Assembly (NCBI GenBank): GCA_963817735.1
Contig: CAWFPP010000003.1
Span: forward strand, 186,001-250,000
Length of the DNA: 64,000 nt
Direction: 5' to 3'
Source: Bog-473 sp963817735
GTDB taxonomy: Bacteria; Actinomycetota; Acidimicrobiia; Acidimicrobiales; RAAP-2
Shown: piece after piece, positions 18,193 through 26,242 of the stretch
How the letters are laid out: each line of letters starts with the position of its first letter
Numbering within the stretch: position 1 is the first letter of the stretch
Made by a program: the position numbers and the translations under genes
Notes under the pieces: model-generated
Told to the model about the DNA's origin: nothing
The model's database searches: none
The model's input: the letters and a program-made list of their open reading frames with translations, nothing else

Positions 18193-18630
18193 TCAGTGCT
18201 CCTTACTGTTCTGCGCACCGACAGGCGCGAAGGCGAAGGTCATTATCTCGTTGCCATCATTGTCGAGATAGAAGGGGAGGATGCGAAGTTCGACCTCCAT
18301 GCCGAAGTCGAGTTTCTGAGGATCGCACTCAGTGAGTCGCGACTCGACCCGCACCACATTGTCAAGTTGCACCAACCCCATCCCGTAAGGCTCGAAGGAC
18401 TCGCCCGTCGGGTCACCCCTGTAGTCGAAACTCGGCGGGAATTCCTGCGTCGTCCAGGACACGAGGGTGCCGCGGCGGGGTAGGGGAATCTCAGCCATGC
18501 TCGCGGTGCCGCAGCGCGGGCACCGAGACTGCACCGGGAAAGTGATCGCCTCGCAGATCTTGCATTGACCGCCGAGCAGTTGCGGATCATCGGCCGGCCA
18601 AGTGAACACGTTCGCGATCGGTCTCTGCAT
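18193..18630 (-). CDS. DUF35 / OB-fold protein with rubredoxin-like zinc ribbon
   Basis: 145 residues. The N-terminal zinc ribbon has Cys23-x2-Cys26 and Cys37-x2-Cys40 (GGQCKICEAI and SRCPRCGTAS). The rest is an OB fold (LVSWTTQEFPPSF, PYGMGLVQLDNVVRVESRLT). This architecture (ACAC domain) partners thiolase-like proteins, acyl-CoA-binding complexes such as ChsH2, and HMG-CoA synthase/thiolase pairs in archaea. It is first in an operon with the thiolase and is expected to bind or channel acyl-CoA for it. Confidence 0.85.
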   Translation of the reverse strand: MQRPIANVFTWPADDPQLLGGQCKICEAITFPVQSRCPRCGTASMAEIPLPRRGTLVSWTTQEFPPSFDYRGDPTGESFEPYGMGLVQLDNVVRVESRLTECDPQKLDFGMEVELRILPFYLDNDGNEIMTFAFAPVGAQNSKEH

Positions 18631-18822
18631 CAGTGTCCCTCCACCGTTGGACTCACCGGATCAGGCTAGCGAACGCTGGTACAACCACGCTGAGATTATC
18701 AACGCGTATTCGTGGTCATATATAGCCGGAGACATTGGCAAACTCCCGGCGCTCAGCAGCATGGGTCACAGCAGTCCAGGACTTCGGTGGGCACGTTCAC
18801 CGACCTGCTACGCACGACCAGT
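18631..18822. other. Intergenic DNA upstream of DUF35 gene, next to the att-like repeat
   Basis: About 190 bases that should include the promoter of the DUF35/thiolase operon. I saw no gene. It would be the chromosomal flank of the putative island. Confidence 0.4.
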
Positions 18823-18859
18823 TGGTGGCGGGGGGAGGATTTGAACCTCCGACCTTCGG
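18823..18859 (-). repeat. att-like direct repeat: 37-bp copy of the tRNA-fMet 3' end
   Basis: These 37 bases are identical to 45486-45522, the 3' end of the initiator tRNA gene including CCA, T-arm and variable loop, in the same orientation. The similarity fades through the anticodon loop (8 of the next 12 bases match), and no acceptor or D-arm partner follows, so this is not a whole tRNA. A 3'-end fragment downstream of an intact tRNA in direct orientation is the signature of tRNA-site integration. Two copies of CAGTTCGTCC (18874-18883, 18906-18915) lie just inside. Confidence 0.75.
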
Positions 18860-19113
18860 TTCATGAGACCACGCAGTTCGTCCAACTGGACCTCACGGAC
18901 CGAGCCAGTTCGTCCGAATTGCTTATCTACCTGGGGAAATGAGACACCACCTACCTCGACCAGGAGAACGTCCCGTTACATCAAAGGTTGAATCCGTGGG
19001 ATCTCATGGACCGTCGGGCAGTCTTCCGGTCATTTCTTCAGGCACCCACTGGGACTCCCGACTGATCCGCAACCCGTCAGGGGACGCGTCTCCGTTGGTC
19101 GAGTCCTGCAGAT

Positions 19114-19345
19114 TCAGACCACTCGGAGGACTGCGGCCGCTGGAGAGCCCTCTATTTCGGATGCGCCGTCCTCATGTCTGTCGAGCCACTTCTCAAGGGC
19201 ATCTGCGGGCACCGGCCGGCTGTAGTGGTAGCCCTGCGCGGTTGTGCAACCCATGCGCTGCAACGACCGTACCGCGGACGCTGTCTCCACTCCCTCCGCG
19301 ACAACTCCAAGACCACCCAAAGCAGCGATCGGATTCTCGTGTCAG
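19114..19345 (-). pseudogene. Remnant of an EAL-domain (c-di-GMP phosphodiesterase) gene, 3' end only
   Basis: The frame reads GGLGVVAEGVETASAVRSL followed by GCTTAQGYHYSRPVPADALE, unmistakably the last strands of an EAL domain (VVAEGVE, then GxxxxQGYxxxxP). Only about 70 C-terminal residues remain; a stop lies just upstream in frame and the catalytic core is absent. It is unlike the EAL end of the large 26-29 kb gene at several positions, so it is not a recent copy. It sits just inside the putative island end and is probably debris. Confidence 0.7.
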
Positions 19346-19579
19346 TCGAACATGCCAGACGATTGAGGATGGGCCATGAGACCCATTTCGCATGACTTTG
19401 GCGTTTTGGGCAGGTCGCTGCAGCACGACTGATTCGCTGTTCTAGCTGGGGGTAATACGGCTTCAGCTACTGCTGTCAGGCAAGACACTCGTGACAGCCT
19501 GCACCGATTCCGTGGGATTTCTGTGGGTCCCACCGGGCTCTTCCGTTGAGGCTTTGGAGTTGCGACGCCTTCGCCGTCC

Positions 19580-20830
19580 TTAGGCTCGTACTGACGCCCC
19601 CGCATTCAGCCGAAGGGCGTCGGAAACGACGTCAGCCATGCCGAACCCGGGCTCAACAAGTCTCTGACCGTAGCGGTCGACGTCCGCCCTTCTCATCATG
19701 AGCGAGCGATAGACACCGGCTGCCCGGATGTCGCCAGCCAGCTGTGCCCCAACCACCCGTCCATCACGCAGGTAAACCGAACGCAGACCTCCGGCTCCCT
19801 GCCAGCGCAGGACCTCGTCGGGTTCGTCGATCGTGCCCATGGCGACGATCGGGACGCCGAGGTGTTTCAGGCTGTTCATGGCTTCCGCTCCGGCGTAGCG
19901 GACATCTCCTCCCAGCAAGTTCGCAACGGCAACCGGCGCCTGAGCGACCGCGTTGGGAAAGATGGCATGGACGTATCGCTCCCCAGTCAACCAGTCAGCG
20001 GCTTCGGCAACGTCACCCGCCGCCACGATGCCGGGTACCGACGTGGCCAGCCGGTCGTCGACCTGGATCCCCCAGTCGGTGACAATTCCAGAACCGCTCA
20101 CGAATTCGACGTGAGGCTTCACTCCGGTTGCGGCTACCACCAGGTCCGCCGATAAGACGGTGCCGTCCGCCAGCCGGATTCCGCCCACTGAGGGACTCCC
20201 GACGAAGGCGTCGGCTTGCACGCCGAGTCGGAGCGTCACGCCACGGCGCGTGAGAGCCTCCTCGGCCACCGTCGAGGTAATGGGGTCCAACACGCGCGGC
20301 ATGATCCAGTTGCGGCGGCCGACCACCGTCACGTCCACGCCAAGATCGGCGAGCAGCAGCGACAGTTCAACGCCGATAAACCCGTTACCCACGATCAGAG
20401 CGCTCGTCGCCTGACCGCTCCGAACACGACCCACGAGCTCGTCTGCAGTCCGGAGGGACTTGAAGTCCAGGACCCCGGGAAGATCGGCGCCCTCCAGGGG
20501 CGCGTGAAGTCGGCTGCCCGACGCCACCACCAGTCCCTCGTACATGACGCGCTGCCCGTCGGCCAGAACGACCTCACGGTTGTCGGCGTCGATGCCTGTG
20601 ACCTGCGCCTCACGGCGCTCGTCAATGCCCAACCGTGTCGCCACGTCCCGGCCCTTCCAATAGAGCGTGGAATCGCGGCCCGTCAGATAATGGTCGGCCA
20701 TGGCCGGAGGCGAGTACGGAGCGAAGGGCTCCGCTGACAGGGCGACGACCGTACCGCTCGGATCGAGCCGGCGCAGCGTCTCGGCTGCCGTGATCCCCGC
20801 CGGGCCGGTGCCGATGACGACGACCCGCAT
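19580..20830 (-). CDS. NAD(P)/FAD-dependent oxidoreductase of the CODH cluster (FNOR-like)
   Basis: 416 residues of the pyridine-nucleotide disulfide oxidoreductase fold. The FAD motif is VVVIGTGPAGITAAE at the N terminus, the NAD(P) motif is ALIVGNGFIGVELSLLLADLG, and the second FAD contact is GIVAAGDVAEA. It has no redox CxxxxC. Its ATG shares one base with the stop of cooC (TGATG), and it is the last gene of cooF-cooS-cooC-FNOR. In known CODH clusters such flavoproteins take electrons from the ferredoxin CooF and reduce NAD(P)+; that role is inferred here from order and coupling. Confidence 0.85.
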   Translation of the reverse strand: MRVVVIGTGPAGITAAETLRRLDPSGTVVALSAEPFAPYSPPAMADHYLTGRDSTLYWKGRDVATRLGIDERREAQVTGIDADNREVVLADGQRVMYEGLVVASGSRLHAPLEGADLPGVLDFKSLRTADELVGRVRSGQATSALIVGNGFIGVELSLLLADLGVDVTVVGRRNWIMPRVLDPITSTVAEEALTRRGVTLRLGVQADAFVGSPSVGGIRLADGTVLSADLVVAATGVKPHVEFVSGSGIVTDWGIQVDDRLATSVPGIVAAGDVAEAADWLTGERYVHAIFPNAVAQAPVAVANLLGGDVRYAGAEAMNSLKHLGVPIVAMGTIDEPDEVLRWQGAGGLRSVYLRDGRVVGAQLAGDIRAAGVYRSLMMRRADVDRYGQRLVEPGFGMADVVSDALRLNAGASVRA

Positions 20831-21723
20831 CAGCCCACCTTGGTCAGGGCTTGGCGAGCCGAGCCCAACACCTGGGTCAACAACACCTCGACCGCCTCCG
20901 TTATGGCCGAGCCCGTCAGGAGTCCCTCGACCGACGGCTCCGATAACAGGACGGCCTCGTCGTAGGGCACCGTGGCGACCGAACTAAAGGGTGGACCGTC
21001 CAAACGGTCGACGTAGTCGAGAACTCGCTCGAGGTCATTCTCCGAACTGGTCCGGTTGACCACCAGGTGCACGGTCTCGATCCCGAGATCATTGGCCAAG
21101 GCGGCCGACTCGACACCCACCTTGACGGCGTTGAATGTCGGTTCGACGATCACCACCACAGAGTCAAAACCGCGCGCCAGCGCGCGCCCGAAGTGCTCTA
21201 CGCCAGCATGGGTATCCATCACCACCACGTCGTCGCGATGGAGGTGCATTCCGGCAACGGCACTCGAGATGAGAGCTGTCTCTGGGCACAGACATCCTGC
21301 ACCGGCCTCTCTGATCCCGCCCATTACGACGAGGCGAACACCGTCGGGTGCCTCGACGGACAGCCGATCGACGAGGTCGGACGTGTCGGGATTGAGGACG
21401 AGAATCCCGCCCGCTCCCTCGCCTGGCCGAGCGCCTGTCTTCTCTTCGACGTAATCGGCATTCTCGGACACCGGGACGATTGAGACCGATTCGGTCATGC
21501 CCATTCCGAGGGTCGCCGCCAGATTGCGTTGTTCGTCAGCATCGACGGCGACCACCCGGTGTCCACCACGGGCCAGCTGGCGAGCCATGAGGGCACTCAG
21601 GGTCGACTTGCCGACTCCGCCCTTGCCGACGACAACGATCCTGGTACCACCTCCGTGGTCGTGTGCATGGTTCGGATGGGACGCTGGCGACGCATCGCCG
21701 TGCCCCCCGCATGTGTCGCACAT
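20830..21723 (-). CDS. cooC: CooC-type nickel-insertion ATPase for carbon monoxide dehydrogenase
   Basis: 297 residues. A deviant Walker A (GKGGVGKST, residues 33-41) and DADEQRNLA place it in the MinD/CooC family. Cys144-x-Cys146 (AGCLCPE) is the CooC pair that binds metal across the dimer. The first 25 residues contain two cysteines and five histidines (CDTCGGHG, then HPNHAHDH), an extension that looks like a metal-storage tail. It lies five bases after cooS and overlaps the flavoprotein gene by one base. It would load nickel into the CooS C-cluster using ATP. Confidence 0.92.
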   Translation of the reverse strand: MCDTCGGHGDASPASHPNHAHDHGGGTRIVVVGKGGVGKSTLSALMARQLARGGHRVVAVDADEQRNLAATLGMGMTESVSIVPVSENADYVEEKTGARPGEGAGGILVLNPDTSDLVDRLSVEAPDGVRLVVMGGIREAGAGCLCPETALISSAVAGMHLHRDDVVVMDTHAGVEHFGRALARGFDSVVVIVEPTFNAVKVGVESAALANDLGIETVHLVVNRTSSENDLERVLDYVDRLDGPPFSSVATVPYDEAVLLSEPSVEGLLTGSAITEAVEVLLTQVLGSARQALTKVG

Positions 21724-21728
21724 GGCAA

Positions 21729-23696
21729 TCAGGCCTCAGCCTTGCTGCCCACCGGGATGGTGTGCGGCGACTCGTTGTCATCGATACCCAGCTGCTCCGG
21801 CTCCACGAAGGGAAGCCCCAGGCCCTGACGTTTGGCCTCGATGTGGCGGCGGATGAAGAGAGCGGCCTTGGCGGGGTCCGGCTCGACGACGAACTTGGCC
21901 CCGACGACACCGTCGAGCCCGTTGGCCAACAGGTCGACCACGTGCGGGCTCCCGAACACCGGCGGCTGAACGCCCAGGACGGTGGTGATTCCCGAGGCCA
22001 CGACATAGGCCCCGATGGCGACGGCCTTCTCGGAGTACCACTCCGGCGCCGCACCGGCCACAGGCAACTGGTCGATGTCGACACCCAGGAAGTCCGCCAG
22101 AGCCGCCACCAGGACCAAGATGCGGCTGTTGTCCACACAGCTCCCCACGTGCAGAACGGGCGGGATGCCCAGGCTCTCGCACACGGCCCGCAGACCGGGT
22201 CCGGCCATGGCAGCCGCTTCGGGAACCATCTGTCCCGCCTTCCCGTTGGCTACCGCAGCGCAGCCGGTGACCAGGACGAGGATGTCGTTCTCAATGAGCC
22301 GGCGAGTGAGCTCGATGTGCTCGAGATCCTGCGGGAGCTTCGGATTGTTACAACCGACGACCGCCACGGCACCCCGAATGGAACCGGCAGCGATGGCATC
22401 CACCAGAGGTTTTGGCGTCCCCCCAAGGGCGCCGAGGATGGCTTCGACCGAGAACCCACCCATCATCTTCACGGGCTGACCTGGGATGCGAACGCGCTCG
22501 TGGTTGCGGTCCGGGTAGGCCTCGATCGCCATCCGGACGATCTGGTCTGCGATCTCGGCACCGTGTTCTGGATCGAACGACACGTGCGTTGCGCCGGTGA
22601 ACTTCGCTTTGTCCGAAGTCGTGATGATCTTGGTGTGGTAGCACTTCGCAACATCAACGATGGATGGCATGATGCACTGGTAGTCGACCACCATCGCCTC
22701 AAGTGCACCGGTGATCATCACCAGCTCCTGCATCAGGTGATTGCCCGCCATGGGCACTCCGCGTCGCATGAGCATCTCGTTGCCTGTGCAGCACAGGCCG
22801 ACCACGTTGATGCCGCCGGCGCCGACCGAGTGGGCCAACTCGATGAGCTCGGGATCCTGAGCGGCTGCGCAGATCACGTCTGAAAGCAGGGGGTTATGTC
22901 CGTGCATGGCGATATTCACCTGGTCGGTCTTCAGTACGCCCAGGTTGACTTCCGACATGACCGGCTTGGGCGTGCCGAACATCACGTCCGAGAGCTCGGT
23001 CCCGATCATCGATCCGCCCCAGCCGTCAGCCAAGCCGGTGCGAAGGGCGTGCAAAAGGGTGTTCACGTAGTCGTTATCCACGCCCATGTGCGTACGATGA
23101 AGCATCTCGACGTTCTCCCGGTCGATACCCCGCGGCGTAATGCCAAGCGCATCCCACTTCGCGCGGCGCGCCTGGGGCACTCGCCCGACGAAGGACAGGG
23201 ATCCGCGTCGGGTCCCGTAGTCCTCCTGGAGGACGCCAGCCAGGTCGGTCGCCACCTGCTCGACAGTGCGGTCCTCGGTCTCCACCCCAACCTCGGCCGC
23301 GACACGGCGCAACTTTTCCTCGTCGGCGATGCGATAGCCCGTGGTTTCACCCCGAGCCAGATGATCAAACGCCTCGAGTATGTCCCGGCCGTGATCGGAG
23401 TGGGACGACGATCCGGCGGCAATCGTCCGGCCCAGGTTTCGAGCCACGATCACATCGGCGCCCGCACCGCACACGCCCTTCTGAGGGCCCTCACCGAACG
23501 GGTCGATGCGACATGGCCCCATGGCGCAATTGCGACAGCTCAGCCCGAGAGCGCAATACCCACACTGTGGCTGCTGGGCAGCGAGCCGATCCCACACCGT
23601 CTCGATGCCTTCGTCTCGGGCCCGGTTAATCATGACCCGAGCGTCCTCATGGACCGTCAGGCTTGTTGCTCGCCCGTTCGTGCTGGTTCCGCTCAT
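21729..23696 (-). CDS. cooS: Ni-Fe carbon monoxide dehydrogenase, catalytic subunit
   Basis: 655 residues, full length for CooS. The B-cluster ligands are Cys54, Cys57, Cys62 and Cys76 (spacing 3-5-14 as in the family). All C-cluster ligands are present: His265, Cys303, Cys341, Cys449, Cys479 and Cys520, plus the catalytic Lys557. The D-cluster motif is Cys45-x2-Cys48 instead of Cys-x7-Cys, the form associated with a [2Fe-2S] D cluster in the Desulfovibrio vulgaris enzyme. It oxidises CO to CO2 in the cytoplasm. It overlaps cooF by four bases. No acetyl-CoA synthase gene is present, so energy or redox use of CO is more likely than carbon fixation. Confidence 0.95.
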   Translation of the reverse strand: MSGTSTNGRATSLTVHEDARVMINRARDEGIETVWDRLAAQQPQCGYCALGLSCRNCAMGPCRIDPFGEGPQKGVCGAGADVIVARNLGRTIAAGSSSHSDHGRDILEAFDHLARGETTGYRIADEEKLRRVAAEVGVETEDRTVEQVATDLAGVLQEDYGTRRGSLSFVGRVPQARRAKWDALGITPRGIDRENVEMLHRTHMGVDNDYVNTLLHALRTGLADGWGGSMIGTELSDVMFGTPKPVMSEVNLGVLKTDQVNIAMHGHNPLLSDVICAAAQDPELIELAHSVGAGGINVVGLCCTGNEMLMRRGVPMAGNHLMQELVMITGALEAMVVDYQCIMPSIVDVAKCYHTKIITTSDKAKFTGATHVSFDPEHGAEIADQIVRMAIEAYPDRNHERVRIPGQPVKMMGGFSVEAILGALGGTPKPLVDAIAAGSIRGAVAVVGCNNPKLPQDLEHIELTRRLIENDILVLVTGCAAVANGKAGQMVPEAAAMAGPGLRAVCESLGIPPVLHVGSCVDNSRILVLVAALADFLGVDIDQLPVAGAAPEWYSEKAVAIGAYVVASGITTVLGVQPPVFGSPHVVDLLANGLDGVVGAKFVVEPDPAKAALFIRRHIEAKRQGLGLPFVEPEQLGIDDNESPHTIPVGSKAEA

Positions 23697-24373
23697 TGCG
23701 GTTCTCCTTCGTTCTCGGTTTCGATCGGGGCCGTACCCACGACATGACCATGGGCTGCTGCTGCGTTCGTCGCAGCCACTTCAGCGGCGCCCCATGCGTG
23801 CCACGGAGCCAGGGGATCACCGGCCGGCACGGTGGCGGCGACAGCGGCGGCGGCGAGCACGACTCCGGCCTCGCGCACCCGACCTCCTGCCACGAGATCA
23901 TTCAACTCCCCGAAGACAAGCGCGTCGACTTTGCACACGTCGACGCATGCCGGCTGGTCGCCCCGGCTGACCCGATCGATGCAACCATCGCACTTGACGG
24001 CCACAGCGACATCGGAGCTGGGTCCTTCGGGCATCGGGTGGAATGTCAGCACGTCGAACGGGCAGACGACCGCGCACATCGCGCAACCGATGCACTTCTT
24101 CTCGTCGATCAGGACAAGACCGTGCTGGTCATCTCGATATATGGCAGCGGTTGGGCAAACTTGGAGGCACGGGGCGGGGTCGCAATGTCTACACCGGTTC
24201 GGAAAGGCAAAGGTCGGCACGGGACCCGCTTGCACATGGACACGCTTACGGGGAAGGGGCTCTTCGAGGAACGCGACATCTTCGTCCTTGCTTGCCGAAT
24301 GCTCGACCGCACAGGCCAACTCGCACTGGAGACAGCCAATGCACCGTTCCGGATTGATGAATACGGTCTTCAT
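23693..24373 (-). CDS. cooF: CooF-like four-cluster ferredoxin of the CODH
   Basis: 226 residues. Four cysteine sets for [4Fe-4S] clusters are visible: CIGCLQCELAC (Cys11, 14, 17, 21), the CRHC...CLQVC set, CIGCAMCAVVC, and CDGC...CVDVC. This is the DMSO-reductase-chain-B/CooF fold that takes electrons from CooS. The C-terminal ~60 residues are an Ala/Val-rich extension with histidines that has no iron-sulfur motif. AAAGGAG precedes the ATG. It is the first gene of the CODH operon and overlaps cooS by four bases. Confidence 0.9.
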   Translation of the reverse strand: MKTVFINPERCIGCLQCELACAVEHSASKDEDVAFLEEPLPRKRVHVQAGPVPTFAFPNRCRHCDPAPCLQVCPTAAIYRDDQHGLVLIDEKKCIGCAMCAVVCPFDVLTFHPMPEGPSSDVAVAVKCDGCIDRVSRGDQPACVDVCKVDALVFGELNDLVAGGRVREAGVVLAAAAVAATVPAGDPLAPWHAWGAAEVAATNAAAAHGHVVGTAPIETENEGEPQ

Positions 24374-24674
24374 TGCTGTCCCGGCTCCTTTCTCTGCGGT
24401 ACTCCTCTCCCATTAAGGATCATCCACGGGACGTCATTTCGTATGGGGAAGAAGGTCCTCATTCGCCGGGTAAGAGGTCCCGAAATCGCTTGGGGCATCT
24501 CCAGACAGGCTGGCGCGACGGATCGGTGCGAACGGCGCTCGGGGGACCACGACCATCCCCCTTTTCCCTACTCCCGGATCGTTGGGTGCCTAGCTTCGAA
24601 GCCAAGGAATCACCTGGCCATCAGCTACCCGCCGAGGCCAATGGAGCACGAGACGGCTTGGGGCCGATTGCCCT
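24374..24674. other. Upstream region of the CODH operon
   Basis: 301 bases between the fae-like gene and cooF, all genes pointing left. It should contain the cooF promoter. I saw no clear CooA/CRP-type palindrome and no gene. Confidence 0.45.
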
Positions 24675-25184
24675 TCAGTTTTTGTAGAAGGGATTTTTCG
24701 GTGCATCAGCGACCGAAAGCAGGTCATCTAGTGATGGGAGCCGCCGAGCCCCATTGATCAAGGCCTGCCGCGTCGCCTGTCGGTTGTGCTCGTAGACCGC
24801 TGCCTCCTCCTCGGCCTGTGGGTCTACCCAGACTGCGGCGATCAAGAGCAGGTCGTCCACCTCAGCTTGAGCAATGACGCCAGCCGCGACTGCCCCGAGG
24901 ACGCCTGATGCCACGCCGGCTTGAGCGGCGCCCCACGTCAGTTGGGAGTGCCCTGGGGACGACAGCTCCGCTTTGTTCACGAACAGGGTGAACGGCTTGA
25001 CAGGAAGGCCGGGGCGGATGACTGTCAAGAAGGCGACATGGCCCGGGCGAGGGGTAGCCAGTGCAGTAGCGAACGCCACCTCTACCGGGCCTCCCTTAGT
25101 CCCGAGAATGGTGTTGATATGTGCAGCATCGGCACCCATCCCCACAAGGGCCTCACCGATCTGCGAAGCACCATCTCCGATCAC
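24675..25184 (-). CDS. Formaldehyde-activating-enzyme (Fae) family protein
   Basis: 169 residues that match the Fae fold end to end: IGEALVGMGADAAHINTILG with His22 at the position of the catalytic histidine, KGGPVEVAFATALATP, PVKPFTLFVNKAEL, GAAQAGVASGV and YEHNRQATRQALINGA. Fae condenses formaldehyde with tetrahydromethanopterin in methylotrophs and archaea; some homologues have other or unknown roles. A GTG at 25184 overlaps the upstream stop by four bases (GTGA), which I prefer to a start 27 bases earlier. It is the next gene upstream of the CODH operon on the same strand. Confidence 0.8.
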   Translation of the reverse strand: MIGDGASQIGEALVGMGADAAHINTILGTKGGPVEVAFATALATPRPGHVAFLTVIRPGLPVKPFTLFVNKAELSSPGHSQLTWGAAQAGVASGVLGAVAAGVIAQAEVDDLLLIAAVWVDPQAEEEAAVYEHNRQATRQALINGARRLPSLDDLLSVADAPKNPFYKN

Positions 25185-26044
25185 AGCGCTGCGGTGTCCG
25201 GGTTCGTCCACCGGTCGGGAGGCGCAAGAAGCGGCTCGGTGCGCCCGTAGCGGGCTTTTCGTAGGAGCTCACTACCGACTGTGCCGGGCGTCGTATCGTA
25301 GGCGAGAAGGCCCACGTGGCGGGGCCTCGGACCCACGACTGGCGATACCCGATGCAAGGAATGTCGGCCTTCGAAGATCAGCAACGTTCCCGGCCTCATT
25401 GGAAGTGTCATCACCTTCGAGCGCTCGCCCGCCAACACCGATCCCACCTCCTGGTAGCGCTCATCGTTCGCCGAGCGTATATGTGGCACGACCTCAAAGT
25501 CTCCACCACTCACCGCGCTCTGGATGGCCAGCGAGACGACGAAGTCGGTTTGGTCGAAATGCCATTGCAGCTGATCACCGTCGCGCATGACGGCAAGATT
25601 GAGCGCGCCGAAGGGATCGGCGTAGGGATAGATTGGACCTCGGTTCAAGATGGCGGCGATGAAGTCCGTCATCGGGCGCCACTCATAGAGCTGACGAAGT
25701 GGCGAGGTGTAGAGCATGAGGTCGTAGGCGACGGCACCCAGCGAGTAATCGCCCCATGTGAGCCGGGGATGGCCCTCAGGTAGCGAGAAGTCGGGAACCT
25801 CGAGGTAGGCGGTACCCACGCCGGACGAGAGGTGGGCACGGTGCGCCATTTCCTCCCCGTCGGCCACCAGCGCTGACACTCCGGTCGGCGAGAGGAAGCC
25901 TTTCAACTCTGCTGCGCCCGTGGAGGTCAACTGCTCCATTGCTTCCTTGACAGCAGCGCAGTGGGCAGCCGACCCTGGCTGGTCGAGGGGATACAGGTTC
26001 AGGTCGACCAGTCGTTCAAGTGGAAGGCGGTCCACGGCACTCAT
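25181..26044 (-). CDS. 2-oxoglutarate/Fe(II)-dependent oxygenase-like protein
   Basis: 287 residues of the double-stranded beta-helix oxygenase type. LQWHFDQTDFVVSL supplies His162 and Asp164, and FEGRHSLHRVSPV followed by RPRHVGLLAYD supplies the distal His (231) and the Arg (242) that would bind 2-oxoglutarate. The N-terminal half is a family-specific helical region. Such proteins hydroxylate or halogenate small molecules or amino acids; the substrate is not predictable. It is translationally coupled to the fae-like gene and forms an operon with it. Confidence 0.7.
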   Translation of the reverse strand: MSAVDRLPLERLVDLNLYPLDQPGSAAHCAAVKEAMEQLTSTGAAELKGFLSPTGVSALVADGEEMAHRAHLSSGVGTAYLEVPDFSLPEGHPRLTWGDYSLGAVAYDLMLYTSPLRQLYEWRPMTDFIAAILNRGPIYPYADPFGALNLAVMRDGDQLQWHFDQTDFVVSLAIQSAVSGGDFEVVPHIRSANDERYQEVGSVLAGERSKVMTLPMRPGTLLIFEGRHSLHRVSPVVGPRPRHVGLLAYDTTPGTVGSELLRKARYGRTEPLLAPPDRWTNPDTAAL

Positions 26045-26242
26045 TCCTCCTCGGTCGTACGATAGTGCTGATCGGGATCATGGAGCGATCTTCGACTACC
26101 GGAGTCCGGGCATGCGGAGCCGACTGGACGCGCACCTTGACCCCCAGGGATCTGCCATTGCCGCCCATCTCATGACACCGGTCCGAAGAACACCGATGCT
26201 TCCGAGTTTGAGGCCCGAGTGAATTCGCTGCGCGAGCGCGAC

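Noticed and set aside
18770..18895. A complete tRNA gene at the 18.8-kb repeat
   Set aside because: T-arm and CCA end are present, but the anticodon stem is imperfect and no D-arm or 5' acceptor strand can be found, so only a 3' fragment remains.
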